Assembly (NCBI RefSeq): GCF_023242315.1
Contig: NZ_JALLIY010000012.1
Location: 204,953-268,952 of the forward strand
Reading direction: 5' to 3'
DNA: 64,000 bases
Source of the DNA: Pseudomonas sp. MWU13-2105
GTDB lineage: Bacteria > Pseudomonadota > Gammaproteobacteria > Pseudomonadales > Pseudomonadaceae
Below the pieces are notes generated by a model. It searched no databases. It saw only the letters and a list, made by a program, of their open reading frames with translations, and was not told the DNA's origin. A program made the translations under genes and the position numbers. Every line of letters starts with the position of its first letter. Position 1 is the stretch's first letter. This document shows, piece after piece, positions 45,272-53,715 of the stretch.

Positions 45272-46141
45272 TTATTGGCAGCCAGGCAGTTTCCAATCCG
45301 CCGGACGGTCGACGCTCAGGCGCAGGTCCTTGCCCTGGGGCATGAACCAGACATCCTGGGTCAGGCCGTAGCGAGCGCCGATCTTGCGCATCTCGCAGGT
45401 TTTCCAGAGCGCCTCGATCTGCGCATTGACCGCCGCCAGCAGCTGCGGATTGTCCTTGTTGAAACCGAACACCACCTGCCCCAGCCCGGTCAGCAGGGGG
45501 AAATCCGGATCGTTGTCGGTGAAGGCGTTGAAGTGCAGGTGCCACTGGGCATTGCGGGAAATGGCGTACTGCATGACCGGTGGATCACCGATCACCGCAT
45601 CGATACGCCCGGCGAGCAGGTCACGCACGGCGGCGTCCGAGGTGTCGTAGAGCGTCACTTGCAGCCCCGGGATCTTGCGCATCTCGGGAATGAAGGAGAA
45701 CCCGGTGATGGTCCCGACCTTCTTGCCCTGCAGGTCCTTGAGGGTCTTCCAGTCGGTCTTGTCGGTCTGGGTGATGCCGTTCTTGAAATAGTGGATCGGA
45801 TCGCTCAGGGCCATGATTTTCGAGCGCTGCTCGGTCCAGCCCATGGTCCCGGCCATGACGTCGACGCGGCGGGCCTGCACCGAGGCAATGGTCCCCGACC
45901 ACTCCATCAGCGCCGGCTTGACCTTCATCCCGAGCTTCTCGGAAATTTGTTGAAGGATTTCACCGTCGTAGCCGACCATCTTGCTATCTTGATAACCGGT
46001 CCCCGGCATGTCACCGCTGAAGGCGATGGTCAGGCTGCCCGGCTCCACGGTGTCCAGCGCGAACGCCGGGCCCGCGGCCAGCAGGGACAGTATCAATCCG
46101 GCACAAAGGCCGGTAAAACGTTGTATGTCAGGCTTGTTCAT
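45272..46141 (-). CDS. periplasmic solute-binding protein, amino acid type
   Basis: About 289 residues, SBP family 3. A signal peptide ends near LLAAGPAFALD; the ligand domain runs from GSLTIAFSGDMPGTGYQDS to the C-terminus. MVGYDGEILQQISEKLGMK and VDVMAGTMGWTEQRSKIMALSDP are typical, and a C-terminal CQ pairs with an internal cysteine (WKTCEMRK). The ATG at 46141 has GAGG eight bases upstream. It is first in the operon and sets the transporter's specificity, which cannot be read from sequence. Confidence 0.9.
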   Translation of the reverse strand: MNKPDIQRFTGLCAGLILSLLAAGPAFALDTVEPGSLTIAFSGDMPGTGYQDSKMVGYDGEILQQISEKLGMKVKPALMEWSGTIASVQARRVDVMAGTMGWTEQRSKIMALSDPIHYFKNGITQTDKTDWKTLKDLQGKKVGTITGFSFIPEMRKIPGLQVTLYDTSDAAVRDLLAGRIDAVIGDPPVMQYAISRNAQWHLHFNAFTDNDPDFPLLTGLGQVVFGFNKDNPQLLAAVNAQIEALWKTCEMRKIGARYGLTQDVWFMPQGKDLRLSVDRPADWKLPGCQ

Positions 46142-46240
46142 CGTGTGCACCTCGTTGGTTTTCTTATTGAACGACAGGATGTTGGGCAGGCCTTCATCCT
46201 AGGGCCGAGGGCACCTGAATCAGTTGGATGCTTTGCACGA

Positions 46241-47329
46241 ATGATTGAATATTTGCGACATCTGCATGAAACCGCGAACGAGGCCGGCGAGCCGAGCCTG
46301 GTGGCGCGCCTTGACCAGCAACCGGCCCCCGCCCCGCGCAAGCGTCGCGGAACGGCGGAACTGTCGGTGGGCATCGTGCTCTGGCCGCGTTTTCCGCTGC
46401 TGTCGTTGTCCGGGCTGACCGACGCGCTGCGCCATGCCGCCGACACCGGCGACCAGAGCCGGCCGATCCGCTGCGAATGGAAAGTGCTGGGCACGCCGGG
46501 GCAACGCGTCGCCTCCAGCGGTGGGCTGGATGTGCCCATCGACAGCGAGATGGGCGACCCGCAACGCTTCGACTACATAGTGGTGATCGGCGGCCTGCTG
46601 GACTCGCTGGCCGATGTGCCGAAAAGCTACCCGGCGTTCCTGCACCAGGCCGCGGCGGCCGGTGTGCCCTTGATCGGCCTGTGCACCGGCAGCTTCGTGC
46701 TGGCCCGCCACGGCCTGATGGAAGGTCACACCGCCTGTGTGCATGCCTACCATGCCGATGACTGGAAACGCCTGTTCCCGACGCTGCGGTTTATCACCCA
46801 CAACGACTTCCTGATCGACAAGGACCGTATTACCTGCGCCGGCGGTGTCTCGGTGATCGAGCTGGCGGTGCATCTGATTGGCATGCACTGCGGGCCGGAC
46901 CGCGCCGGCAAGGTGGTGCACCAGATGACCGTGGCCAAGAGCGGCACCGGCAGCTTTCTCGAGCGGCGCAAGGCCCTGGGTTATGCCAGCTCGTCCAACC
47001 GGCGCCTGCACGAGGCGGTGATGCTGATGGAAAAACACATGGCCGAACCGCTGGAAATCGAAGCCATCGCCCATTGGGTCGGCACCAGCAAACGCCAGTT
47101 GGAACGGCTGTTCATGGCGGAAACCGATACCAGCCCGGCGCAGTTCTACCGCCAGGTGCGGCTACGCTTCGGGCGCTGGCTGCTGGTCAGCTCGGATCGG
47201 CAGATCGGCGAAATAGCCTTTGAATGCGGCTTTGCCGACGCGCCGCATTTCATCCGGCATTTCCAGAGCCTGTTCGGCCTGTCACCGGGCAAGTTGCGCA
47301 AGGAGTTGTTGAAGCACGCGGGGCCGTGA
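46241..47329 (+). CDS. GlxA family transcriptional regulator (DJ-1/PfpI + AraC HTH)
   Basis: 362 residues. The N-terminal class-I glutamine-amidotransferase-like domain is ELSVGIVLWPRFPLLSLSGLTDALR ... YIVVIGGLL ... LIGLCTGSFVLARHGLMEGH, with a cysteine in the nucleophile-elbow position. It is followed by a C-terminal AraC domain (EIEAIAHWVGTSKRQLERLFMAETDTSPAQFYRQVRL, then IGEIAFECGFADAPHFIRHFQSLFG). It is divergent from the transporter-amidase-oxidase operon across 100 bp and is its most probable regulator. Arginine- and carnitine-responsive relatives (ArgR, CdhR) have the same layout. Confidence 0.9.
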   Translation: MIEYLRHLHETANEAGEPSLVARLDQQPAPAPRKRRGTAELSVGIVLWPRFPLLSLSGLTDALRHAADTGDQSRPIRCEWKVLGTPGQRVASSGGLDVPIDSEMGDPQRFDYIVVIGGLLDSLADVPKSYPAFLHQAAAAGVPLIGLCTGSFVLARHGLMEGHTACVHAYHADDWKRLFPTLRFITHNDFLIDKDRITCAGGVSVIELAVHLIGMHCGPDRAGKVVHQMTVAKSGTGSFLERRKALGYASSSNRRLHEAVMLMEKHMAEPLEIEAIAHWVGTSKRQLERLFMAETDTSPAQFYRQVRLRFGRWLLVSSDRQIGEIAFECGFADAPHFIRHFQSLFGLSPGKLRKELLKHAGP

Positions 47330-47420
47330 AGGGGAAACAACTCGGTCTGGACTCACTCTGCAGATTTCATGATTGAGGTAATCTATTCTTCCCGCAGGTC
47401 CAGGGTGCTTCGGAGTCAGT

Positions 47421-47576
47421 ATCCTGCGTATCGGTCTCATCACCTTTCCCGGTTTCGGTGACAGCGAGCGGATGCGCCGCGCCTTTGTCCGGGCGTTCGG
47501 CGAACCGCCACGGGCCATGCGGCGCAATGCCCGAGTCAAGACCGGGCCGACGCAACAGCGCGAAGCCATTTCTTGA
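47421..47576 (+). pseudogene. remnant of a second GlxA-type regulator
   Basis: A 51-codon open stretch ending at TGA 47574-47576. It begins ILRIGLITFPGF, like the first strand of a GlxA-family N-terminal domain. It continues directly with GFGDSERMRRAFVRAFGEPP, the second helix-turn-helix of such regulators, then a normal C-terminal tail. Roughly 250-280 residues between are missing. The junction shares Gly-Phe on both sides, suggesting deletion between short repeats. No start codon with a ribosome site is evident, so it is probably silent. Confidence 0.6.
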
Positions 47577-47624
47577 GTCGAAATGCAAGCTGGGCTTACC
47601 TCAAACCTGAAGATGAACATGGAC

Positions 47625-47759
47625 TTGTGGCGAGCGGGCTTGCCCGCGTTGGGGCGCGAAGCGGCCCTAAAACCGGCGAACGCGGTGTTTCAGAAAGAGC
47701 GAGATATCCGATTTAACGACTGCTTCGCAGCCGAGCGCGGGCAAGCCCGCTCGCCACAA
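47625..47759. repeat. REPIN (GTGGCGAGCGGGCTTGCCCGC family)
   Basis: Two arms, 47625-47648 and 47736-47759, are perfect 24-bp inverted copies beginning TTGTGGCGAGCGGGCTTGCC, about 87 bp apart. Each arm has the short internal palindrome GCGGGC/GCCCGC around a TT/AA centre. This is the classical REPIN layout, distinct in sequence from the CTGTAGGAGC elements elsewhere in the window. Confidence 0.85.
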
Positions 47760-47907
47760 AACCGCGTTCACCTTTGAGTGACCCACCCGCCTGGACGTCC
47801 CGAAACGAGGGTTAAACGGCACTTTTCATGGTCCTCGGACGATTAGGCTGGCTCACAGATGAACACGCATTGTCCTTTGAGTCGCAGAACGCCTGCCAGG
47901 AGCAACC

Positions 47908-48390
47908 ATGAAGCTGTTTCCCACCACCCGCATCGCCACCTGTTCCCTGCTGCTGGGTGCACTGATCACCCTCTCCACCAGCAGCGCCTTCGCCGCCTCG
48001 AACGAAGACGAGGTGCGCGGGTTCTTCAGCGATTTCGTCAAGGCGCAGAACGCCCACGACCTCAAGCAGATCCGCTCGATGCTCTGGGATTCGCCGCAGA
48101 TGCTCTGGTACGCCCGGGGCGGCGCCAGTTGGGGACCGGATGCGGTGGTCGAACGCTTGAAAGACTACTATCAGGGCGTCTGGCAACTGGACCCGGACAT
48201 GAGCAAATTCCGCACTACGCAGCTCAATGACACGGTGGCGCAGATCCTGGTGCCCGTGACTTTCACCCGCAGCCACGCCGGTGAAACGCCGCAGAAAAAC
48301 ACCTTCCTGATCAGCCAGACCCTGCTGCGCAACGCCGACGGCTGGCGTGTCGCGACAATCATGCCGGTGGCCGATACCAACTTCAAATAA
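47908..48390 (+). CDS. periplasmic NTF2-like (DUF4440/SgcJ-type) protein
   Basis: 160 residues with a signal peptide (CSLLLGALITLSTSSAFAAS). An NTF2-like cone fold follows: EVRGFFSDFVKAQNAHDLKQIRSMLWDSPQMLWYARGGASWGPDAVVERLKDYY region (residues ~35-90), then C-terminal strands TFLISQTLLRNADGWRVATIM. Such proteins bind small hydrophobic ligands or have weak isomerase/hydrolase activity. No catalytic residues are assignable. GGAG five bases before the ATG supports the start. Isolated gene. Confidence 0.8.
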   Translation: MKLFPTTRIATCSLLLGALITLSTSSAFAASNEDEVRGFFSDFVKAQNAHDLKQIRSMLWDSPQMLWYARGGASWGPDAVVERLKDYYQGVWQLDPDMSKFRTTQLNDTVAQILVPVTFTRSHAGETPQKNTFLISQTLLRNADGWRVATIMPVADTNFK

Positions 48391-48415
48391 GCCGCACCAG
48401 CAGCTCAGCCGAAGA

Positions 48416-48733
48416 TCACCCCAACCACCAGCGCAGCAGGAAAAAGAACGCCATGCTCAGCAACATGCTGAGCAAGGTGTTGCGGGTGTAGAGCACCAGG
48501 CCGATGGCCACCAGCGAACTGAGCAGGTACGGATTGTCGTATTGCAGGTTCAACTGGTGATCGGGCATGAACACGATCGGCCCGCAGATCGCCGTGAGCA
48601 TGCCCGGCACGGCAAAGCCGAGGAACTGCCGGGCATTGCTGCTCAGGCGCACCGGCAAGCGCGGTTCGAGAAACACATAACGGTTGAGGAACACCAACAG
48701 GCCCATCCCGAAAATCACCGCCCAGACCATCAT
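48416..48733 (-). CDS. azlD: AzlD family branched-chain amino acid exporter subunit
   Basis: 105 residues with four hydrophobic spans (VWAVIFGMGLLVFLNRYVFL, FLGFAVPGMLTAICGPIVFM, LLSSLVAIGLVLYT, LLSMLLSMAFFFLLRWWLG). This is the size and pattern of AzlD/YgaH, the small subunit of AzlCD exporters for branched-chain amino acids or analogues. It overlaps azlC by 4 bp. Confidence 0.87.
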   Translation of the reverse strand: MMVWAVIFGMGLLVFLNRYVFLEPRLPVRLSSNARQFLGFAVPGMLTAICGPIVFMPDHQLNLQYDNPYLLSSLVAIGLVLYTRNTLLSMLLSMAFFFLLRWWLG

Positions 48734-49428
48734 TCGCGCCCCCGATACAGCTTGTTGCAGAGAAATCCCGCCGTCATTCCCGCCAGCCCCGACAGCACCA
48801 GCGCCGAACCCAACTGCCAGTAGCTGAACAGCACCGAACAGAACAACGACACCGCCACGCAGACCACGGTCGGCACATTGCGCACCACCGGGGTGATCAA
48901 GGCGATAAAGGTCGCCGCGATGGAGAAATCCAGCCCCAGGTGTTCAAGGCCGGGAATGCTGCGGCCCAGCACGATCCCCGCCAGGGTGAACAGGTTCCAG
49001 GCGATATAGAACGTCAGCCCCACCCCCAGCGCGTACCAGCGGTTGAATCGTTGCTTGTCGTGCTGGCTGGTCAAGGCAAACAATTCGTCGGTCAGCAGGA
49101 AGCCCAAGCCGACCCGCCAGCGGCCGGACAACGGGGAAATCACCGAGCGCATGCTCATGCCGTACAACAGGTGTTGCGAGGTCAGCAGCGCGGTGGTGAG
49201 CAGGATCGAGAAAATCCCCGCGCCCCCCTTGAGCATGCCGATCGCCACCAGTTGCGCGGCCCCGGCAAACACGATGCCGGACAAGCCCTGGCCCTGCAGC
49301 GGCGTCAGGTTGGCCTCGATGGCCATGGAGCCGGCCAGCAATCCCCAGGGCGCGGTCGCCAGGGACAACGGCAGGATGGCCACGGCGCCGCGCAGGAAAG
49401 CGGCGCGAGGTAACAGATGATCGGACAT
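48730..49428 (-). CDS. azlC: AzlC family branched-chain amino acid exporter subunit
   Basis: About 232 residues, polytopic, with the LIV-E/AzlC family start FLRGAVAILPLSLATAPWGLLAGSMAIEANLTPLQGQGLSGIVFAGAAQL (residues ~10-60) and LTSQHLLYGMSMRS. It forms the exporter with AzlD encoded next. The ATG at 49428 fits the family N-terminus; 24 further in-frame codons upstream are unlikely. No Lrp-type regulator is adjacent. Confidence 0.88.
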   Translation of the reverse strand: MSDHLLPRAAFLRGAVAILPLSLATAPWGLLAGSMAIEANLTPLQGQGLSGIVFAGAAQLVAIGMLKGGAGIFSILLTTALLTSQHLLYGMSMRSVISPLSGRWRVGLGFLLTDELFALTSQHDKQRFNRWYALGVGLTFYIAWNLFTLAGIVLGRSIPGLEHLGLDFSIAATFIALITPVVRNVPTVVCVAVSLFCSVLFSYWQLGSALVLSGLAGMTAGFLCNKLYRGRE

Positions 49429-49556
49429 AAGACTCGGGCACAAGGAAAAAGACGCTGACTTTGCCAGCCCGTCGCGCGCCTGTCTTGAACATTTGTGCAC
49501 AACACGACACTTGAGCAGCGCCTCGATTCAAGCGCCGCCCAGGTAGCCCGGCCCGA

Positions 49557-50213
49557 TCAGCGAATCGGCGGCACGCGCACCGGCCCTTGCCGGCATTGAT
49601 TCCTGACGCCCTTGCCGCACTCGCCGAAGCCCAGGTCCTTGGTCAGGCAGACACGCACCTCGGCCAGTTCCGGTCCGCTGCAGCGCACCGTCACACCGCC
49701 CTCGGGCAGCCCCGGGTTGCTCTGGCGGAACAGTTGGACAATCTGCTCGGCGGAGTATTCGCGCGGCGTCGTCGAGGGTTGCAGGGCCTGCGGGACCACC
49801 ACCGCTCCCAGCGCCTTGTCGGCCGCATTCAGGTAGCCCAAAGCGCCCAGGCCACTGCAGGTGCCGTGCTTGTCCCACTCATGCGCCAGCAGTTTGCCCG
49901 AGGGAAACAGCGTGAGGCCCTTCTGCCGCTCCTGCTGCGTCAGGGGTGTCAGTGGCGGGCAGGATTGCGGCCAGCCGCCCTTGGCATACTGCGGCCACAA
50001 GCCATGGAGCACAAAGCCATAACCCTTGCCACTGCACTGCTGATCGTTGGCATGGGTCAGACAGAAGGTCGGCGACCAGGACAAGGTCAGCAGGTAATAA
50101 TCGAAGACCCCCGCCACCGATTCGGTCTGCTGCCTCGACTGCCGGGCTTCGCCGAGACCGGCATGGCCCACCGTCAGGACGATGAACAAGGCGATTACAG
50201 AAGATAATTTCAT
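49557..50213 (-). CDS. RNase T2 family ribonuclease
   Basis: About 218 residues, secreted, with signal peptide IALFIVLTVGHAGLGEA. Both catalytic segments are intact: CAS-I GFVLHGLWPQ and CAS-II LLAHEWDKHGTCSG, with the two histidines and the Glu/Lys of the RNase T2 site. Six or more cysteines (FCLTHANDQQC, SCPP, GTCSG, VRCSG, VCLTKD) would form disulphides in the periplasm. Like E. coli RNase I, it should degrade RNA to nucleoside 2',3'-cyclic phosphates. The start at 50213 (MKLSSVIALF) is chosen because upstream codons precede the signal peptide oddly. Confidence 0.92.
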   Translation of the reverse strand: MKLSSVIALFIVLTVGHAGLGEARQSRQQTESVAGVFDYYLLTLSWSPTFCLTHANDQQCSGKGYGFVLHGLWPQYAKGGWPQSCPPLTPLTQQERQKGLTLFPSGKLLAHEWDKHGTCSGLGALGYLNAADKALGAVVVPQALQPSTTPREYSAEQIVQLFRQSNPGLPEGGVTVRCSGPELAEVRVCLTKDLGFGECGKGVRNQCRQGPVRVPPIR

Positions 50214-50408
50214 TGGTTTTCCTATCCCATAGGGCGCCATCATGGCGCTCAAAACATCATGACCATAGCTTCAGATCAAGATCCGCTTTTAACAAAAACT
50301 GTTAAATGCCACTACAAAACAGTAACATTCAGCACTTTTTTCCAGGCTTTACCGCGCCGTCCCGGCGCACGCCACAGATGCCGCAGTCGCTCTAGGGAGC
50401 AGTGTTTC

Positions 50409-51233
50409 ATGAGTATTCGCAACATCCGCAAGAAAGTCGTTTCCGCCCTTTGGACCCTGGCCGTACTCTTGCTGATCTACTGCTTTCCGAAAACCATCCT
50501 CGGCTTCCTGCTCCTGGTTGTCGTTTGCGGTATCTATGACTTCCTGCGCAACGGCATCTACACCGCCGAGCTGGCGAAGAAATATTTTATCGGCAACGGG
50601 CGCAACACTTGGGTGCTGTCACCCTTCAACACCCTGTTCGACCTGATCAGCAAGCCCAATCGCGGCATCTACAAGATGCAGGACCTGCCGGAAGACTGCC
50701 AGCGCGACCTGCAGCAGGTCATCGACAAGGCAATGAGCCACAAGGACGAGATTATCCAGTATCTCGATTCGCGGATGGCGGAAAACAAGCGCGGCATGCT
50801 GTTCTTCCAATGGTACGGGCGCAAGATCGATACCGAACTGGACATTGCGGAACTCCAGCAGAAATTCCCCTACGTCAAGACCGTGGGTGTGTCGGTATTC
50901 AATGAAAACCGCTCGACCTCCTTCCACTTCGGCCCACTGCGCATGATGTTCCGCGTGCTCTACAACATGGCTCCGGCGCCACACCATGACGGCGTCTATA
51001 TCCAGTGCCGGAATCAGAAACACTACTGGCATGACGACCCGCTGTTCATTTTCGATGACACACTGCTGCATGCGTCCTTCAACAAGAACGACGCCAAGCG
51101 TTACTGCCTGTTCATCGATATCGTCCGCCCATCCTACGCTCCGCGCATTATCAGCGGCGCGATCGCGGCGTTCGCCAGCGCGGCGTTCACCCTGCGCCAG
51201 GGTTTCTACAAAAACTGGAAGGTCATCAAGTAA
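50409..51233 (+). CDS. LpxO-like aspartyl/asparaginyl beta-hydroxylase family protein lacking one iron ligand
   Basis: 274 residues. Two N-terminal membrane spans (ALWTLAVLLLIYCF, ILGFLLLVVVCGIY) precede a cytoplasmic Asp/Asn-hydroxylase domain of LpxO type. FDDTLLHASFN (His221) and AKRYCLFIDIVRP (Arg231) match the distal iron ligand and 2-oxoglutarate-binding arginine. The first iron-ligand histidine, expected in a LRxHLGL motif, is replaced in GPLRMMFRVLYNMAP (Met180). A hydrophobic C-terminal segment (SGAIAAFASAAFTL) follows. A lipid-modifying role is likely by family, but catalysis as an ordinary Fe(II)/2OG enzyme is doubtful. Start MSIRNIRKK at 50409. Confidence 0.78.
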   Translation: MSIRNIRKKVVSALWTLAVLLLIYCFPKTILGFLLLVVVCGIYDFLRNGIYTAELAKKYFIGNGRNTWVLSPFNTLFDLISKPNRGIYKMQDLPEDCQRDLQQVIDKAMSHKDEIIQYLDSRMAENKRGMLFFQWYGRKIDTELDIAELQQKFPYVKTVGVSVFNENRSTSFHFGPLRMMFRVLYNMAPAPHHDGVYIQCRNQKHYWHDDPLFIFDDTLLHASFNKNDAKRYCLFIDIVRPSYAPRIISGAIAAFASAAFTLRQGFYKNWKVIK

Positions 51234-51290
51234 CAACGGCTGGAGGTTGCGCCGCGCCTTCGAAGCTGCGCGGCCAGACCCGGTAATCGC

Positions 51291-51321
51291 CTTGAGGAGC
51301 TGGATTGACCAGCTCCTCAAG
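51291..51321. terminator. bidirectional hairpin between lpxO-like gene and fabV
   Basis: Perfect 13-bp inverted repeat CTTGAGGAGCTGG/CCAGCTCCTCAAG with a 5-base loop between two convergent genes. There is no strong T-run on either side. Confidence 0.65.
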
Positions 51322-51356
51322 CGCCCGCCTCAACCCCGCAGGACGCGGGCGCCGAT

Positions 51357-52553
51357 TCAGGCCTGGATCAGATTGACAATCGCCACGTCCGGGCTGACGT
51401 CAGCATCGTAGTCCACACCTTCGACCCCGAAACCGAACAGACGCAGGAACTCGGCCTTGTAGCCGGCAAAATCCGTCAGTTCGTTGAGGTTTTCGGTGGT
51501 GACCGCATCCCACAGCTTCGCCACCTGCGCCTGGACTTCCGGCTGCAGCTCCTTGTAGTCGGCACGCAGGCGACCGTCTTCGTCGAGGATCGGCGTCGGC
51601 GAGTACAGGCTGTCCTTGTACAGGCCGTAGACCTGCTCGATGCAACCTTCGTGGGAGCCCTGCTCCTTCATCACCTTGAACAGCAACGACAGGTACAGCG
51701 GCATGATCGGGATCGCCGAGCTGGCCTGGGTCACCACGGCTTTCAACACCGAAACCCGCGCGTCGCCGCCCTTGGCCGCCAGGCGCTGGCGAATCTTCAG
51801 GACCTTCTGGTCCAGGTCCTTCTTGGCCGCGCCAATGGAGCCGTTCCAGTAGATGTCGTGGGTCAGCTTTTCGCCCAGGTAGGTGAACGCGGTGGTTTTC
51901 GCACCGTCAGCCAACACGCCGGCTTCGTCCAGCGCATCGATCCACAGCTGCCAGTCTTCGCCACCCATGACCTTGACTGTACCGTCAATTTCTTCCTGGG
52001 TCGCCTCGGCCAGCGTGGTGACGTTGACCTCTTCCTTGTCGGTGTTCAGGCCACGCTGGGTGACCGACTTGCCGATCGGCTTGAGCGTCGAACTGTAGAC
52101 TTCACCGGTTTTCGGATCGGTACGACGCGGCGCCGCCAGGCTGTAGACCACCAGGTCGATCTTGCCCATGTCGCGCTTGATGGTCTCGATGGTCAGGCGC
52201 TTGACTTCATCGGAGAATGCATCGCCATTGATGCTCTTGGCGTACAGGCCTTTGGCTTCGGCAAACTTGTGGAACGCGGCGCTGTTGTACCAGCCCGCAG
52301 TGCCGAGCTTGCCTTCGTCGCCTTCGCGCTCGAAGAACACGCCCAGGGTATTGGCACCGCAACCGAAGGCCGCGGTGATGCGTGCCGCCAGGCCGTAACC
52401 GGTGGATGCACCGAGCACCAGGACGTTCTTCGGTCCGTCACTGACCGGGCCTTGCTGGGTGACGTAGTCAATCTGTTGCTTGACGTTGGCTTCGCAACCC
52501 ACTGGATGGGTAGTCACACAGATAAAGCCACGAACGCGTGGTTTGATGATCAT
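51357..52553 (-). CDS. fabV: FabV enoyl-ACP reductase
   Basis: 398-residue monomeric trans-2-enoyl-ACP reductase, which completes each fatty-acid elongation cycle using NADH. The N-terminus MIIKPRVRGFICVTTHPVGC, the dinucleotide-binding VLVLGASTGYGLAARI and the catalytic Y-x8-K (Tyr235, Lys244 in YWNGSIGAAKK) match the FabV family. FabV is naturally insensitive to triclosan, so this gene can explain triclosan tolerance in Pseudomonas. The start at 52553 is the family start; 22 upstream in-frame codons are not conserved. Confidence 0.96.
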   Translation of the reverse strand: MIIKPRVRGFICVTTHPVGCEANVKQQIDYVTQQGPVSDGPKNVLVLGASTGYGLAARITAAFGCGANTLGVFFEREGDEGKLGTAGWYNSAAFHKFAEAKGLYAKSINGDAFSDEVKRLTIETIKRDMGKIDLVVYSLAAPRRTDPKTGEVYSSTLKPIGKSVTQRGLNTDKEEVNVTTLAEATQEEIDGTVKVMGGEDWQLWIDALDEAGVLADGAKTTAFTYLGEKLTHDIYWNGSIGAAKKDLDQKVLKIRQRLAAKGGDARVSVLKAVVTQASSAIPIMPLYLSLLFKVMKEQGSHEGCIEQVYGLYKDSLYSPTPILDEDGRLRADYKELQPEVQAQVAKLWDAVTTENLNELTDFAGYKAEFLRLFGFGVEGVDYDADVSPDVAIVNLIQA

Positions 52554-52770
52554 AAGGTTCCCTTTTTTCATAGGCCGATATCGACACTGGCGGTAAGCAG
52601 CGTCGCGGATTCTAGTCATAGACGTTCAAAAAGCCGATGCGTCACTGCTTTTACAACACAGGCCCGCGCGGGGAAAGCAAATTCCCTTGCCATGTATCGC
52701 CTGGACCTTGATTAACCGCCTTGTGCACAACATTCTAGCGCCCATCCCCGCCAGCGAAGCCTGATCGACC

Positions 52771-53715
52771 ATGAGCGCCACGCCCTCCGCCGAAACCCAT
52801 AGTGACGTTTACAAGACCCTGCTCGAATCAACCAGGGCCATTCCCTGGCGGATTGACTGGCAAACCATGACCTTCAGCTACATCGGCCCGCAGATCGAGA
52901 CCCTGCTCGGCTGGACACCGGACAGTTGGGTCGGGGTCGATGACTGGGTGGCCCGCATGCACCCGGATGACCGCGAGTATGTGGTGAACTTCTGTGTGTC
53001 GCAGTCCAAGGCCGGCGTCGACCACGAGGCCGACTACCGGGCGCTGACCCGCGACGGCGAATACGTCTGGATCCGCGATGTGGTGCATGTGGTGCGCAAG
53101 GACGGCGAAGTCGAGGCGCTGATCGGCTTCATGTTCGATATCAGCGAGCGCAAGAAAACCGAAGAACACCTGATCCGCCTGCAAAAGCAGTTGGAGGAGT
53201 ACTCGTTCCAGGATGGCCTGACCGGTATCGCCAATCGCCGCATGTTCGACACCGTGCTCGCCCGAGAGTGGGAACATGCCCAGCGCAATCAACTGCCGCT
53301 GTCGCTGATTATCCTGGATATCGACTTTTTCAAGCAGTACAACGACCACTACGGGCATATCAAGGGTGACGAAGTCCTGCGACAAGTAGCCCAGACCTTG
53401 TCCCAGGCGACCAATCGGCCACGGGACTTCATTGCCCGGATCGGCGGCGAGGAGTTCATCTGGCTATTGCCCGAAACACCGGCGGACAAGGCACGGCAAG
53501 TGGCGGAGAAATGCCTGCAACTGATTCGCCAGCAGCAGATCGAACATGAGAAGTCGGCGATTTCCGGGCTGCTGAGCCTCAGCCTCGGCGTCGGCACCAC
53601 GCGCCCCGCCCTCGACGAACAGGCACTGGGTTTTGTCGAGAAGGTCGATGAACTGCTCTACCGGGTCAAGCGCAACGGTCGCATGGGGGCCGAGTACGCC
53701 AACTTCAGCGACTGA
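52771..53715 (+). CDS. PAS-GGDEF diguanylate cyclase
   Basis: 314 residues. A PAS domain with PAC region (about 20-128: FSYIGPQIETLLGWTPDSW ... IRDVVHVVRKDGEVEALIGFMFDISERK) is followed by a linker helix and a GGDEF domain. The active site is GGEEF (225-229), so cyclic-di-GMP synthesis is expected. The inhibitory I-site RPRD (216-219) lies exactly five residues before it, so product inhibition is likely. There is no membrane segment, so the signal is cytoplasmic; no cofactor is identifiable. Confidence 0.93.
   Translation: MSATPSAETHSDVYKTLLESTRAIPWRIDWQTMTFSYIGPQIETLLGWTPDSWVGVDDWVARMHPDDREYVVNFCVSQSKAGVDHEADYRALTRDGEYVWIRDVVHVVRKDGEVEALIGFMFDISERKKTEEHLIRLQKQLEEYSFQDGLTGIANRRMFDTVLAREWEHAQRNQLPLSLIILDIDFFKQYNDHYGHIKGDEVLRQVAQTLSQATNRPRDFIARIGGEEFIWLLPETPADKARQVAEKCLQLIRQQQIEHEKSAISGLLSLSLGVGTTRPALDEQALGFVEKVDELLYRVKRNGRMGAEYANFSD

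Larger units (their letters stand above)
47330..47907. other. gene-poor interval between regulator and NTF2-like gene
   Basis: 578 bp holding only the GlxA-type remnant (47421-47576) and the REPIN (47625-47759). Otherwise no gene seen. Confidence 0.6.

Noticed and set aside
43778..46240. Very long + strand frame ahead of the GlxA-type regulator
   Set aside because: The first ~820 codons run antisense to four transporter genes; only the part from 46241 has regulator domains and a sensible start.
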